Assembly: GCA_964390945.1 (NCBI GenBank)
Contig: CAYMIV010000014.1
Span: 1-21,630 of the forward strand
DNA: 21,630 nt
Direction: 5' to 3'
Origin: Damh-18 sp964390945
GTDB lineage: Bacteria > Patescibacteriota > Minisyncoccia > Phycocordibacterales > UBA918
Shown: piece after piece, positions 21,473-21,630 of the stretch
Position numbering within the stretch: the first letter of the stretch is position 1
Layout of the letters: each line of letters starts with the position of its first letter
Program-made: the position numbers and the translations under genes
Notes under the pieces: generated by a model
What the model was told of the DNA's origin: nothing
Database searches by the model: none
Seen by the model: only the letters and a program-made list of their open reading frames with translations

Positions 21473-21501
21473 TAGAGCGGTGGCACACGCACGACTATAT
21501 G

Positions 21502-21510
21502 TGGTATTGT
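21502..21510 (+). promoter_or_regulatory. Possible extended -10 at right edge
   Basis: TGG-TATTGT on the plus strand, followed directly by the palindrome GGTGCGCACC (21511-21520), which may be an operator. It would drive a gene entering from the right edge. Confidence 0.3.
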
Positions 21511-21584
21511 GGTGCGCACCGCGCTTGTGAAACCCACGAGGGCGGAAGACAACTAAATACTGGAGATGTGTGAGAAATGACTGA

Positions 21585-21630
21585 ATGTCATTTCGCAAGA
21601 GATTGTCGACGATTTCGACCGGCAAGAGAA
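21585..21630 (+). CDS. Possible N-terminus of a gene cut by the window edge
   Basis: From ATG 21585 an open frame reads MSFRKRLSTISTGKR and runs off the window, a plausible basic N-terminus. Another frame from ATG 21577 is also open but gives a Cys/Arg-rich sequence that looks less natural. The nearest GGAG is about 20 nt before 21585. The frame is too short to assign a function. Confidence 0.25.
   Translation, partial: MSFRKRLSTISTGKR

Noticed and set aside
1..21630. Recoded UGA (as in Gracilibacteria/Absconditabacteria)
   Set aside because: TGA ends several well-defined genes at the expected place, including ATGA overlaps; no in-frame TGA in conserved proteins.

Overview
The window looks like a chromosomal segment of a Patescibacteria/CPR bacterium, probably a parcubacterial lineage. 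That is inference from content, not a database match. The evidence is a complete type IV pilus (T4P) machine with no secretin or other outer-membrane part, many genes lacking a Shine-Dalgarno site, compact operons, and GatCA for indirect tRNA amidation. The genetic code is standard: TAA, TAG and TGA all end clear genes.

Left part (1-4372): a partial tRNA-Asp; a stand-alone 2-isopropylmalate synthase (leuA) with its own strong promoter, Shine-Dalgarno and terminator; a divergent small unknown gene; elongator tRNA-Met; a sugar-nucleotidyltransferase; initiator tRNA-fMet; and a membrane-anchored protein with a HEPN-like RNEIAH motif. Pieces of tRNA 3' ends lie beside both Met tRNAs. Middle-left (4393-8135): gatA, gatC and ligA, all on the minus strand.

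Main block (8217-20811, all minus): in transcription order pilM, pilN-like, pilO-like, a small PilP-like protein, pilB, a CheY-like receiver, pilT, pilC, three tandem major pilins, prepilin peptidase pilD, and four pseudopilins resembling GspH, GspJ/PilW, GspI/PilV and GspK/PilX. A hairpin terminator closes the block. PilM-N-O-P would form the inner-membrane platform, PilB/PilT extend and retract, PilC is the platform protein, PilD processes the pilins, and the pseudopilins prime the fibre. The receiver sits between the two motor genes and may link the motors to a signal. A competence-type phosphoribosyltransferase (comFC) is divergent from pilM, which suggests the pilus serves DNA uptake.

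Most notable signals: (1) two exact 380-bp direct repeats spaced 561 bp apart in the pilin array, making the middle pilin a mosaic, with a terminator and promoter cassette between pilins; (2) several genes with a -10 box only about 6-12 nt before ATG and no Shine-Dalgarno, implying leaderless mRNAs; (3) loss of zinc-ligand cysteines in LigA, PilB and ComFC, while PilD and the secreted pilins keep theirs; (4) a long structured leader upstream of the first pilin; (5) an upstream small ORF overlapping the start of the receiver gene. A start of another plus-strand gene may lie at the right edge.
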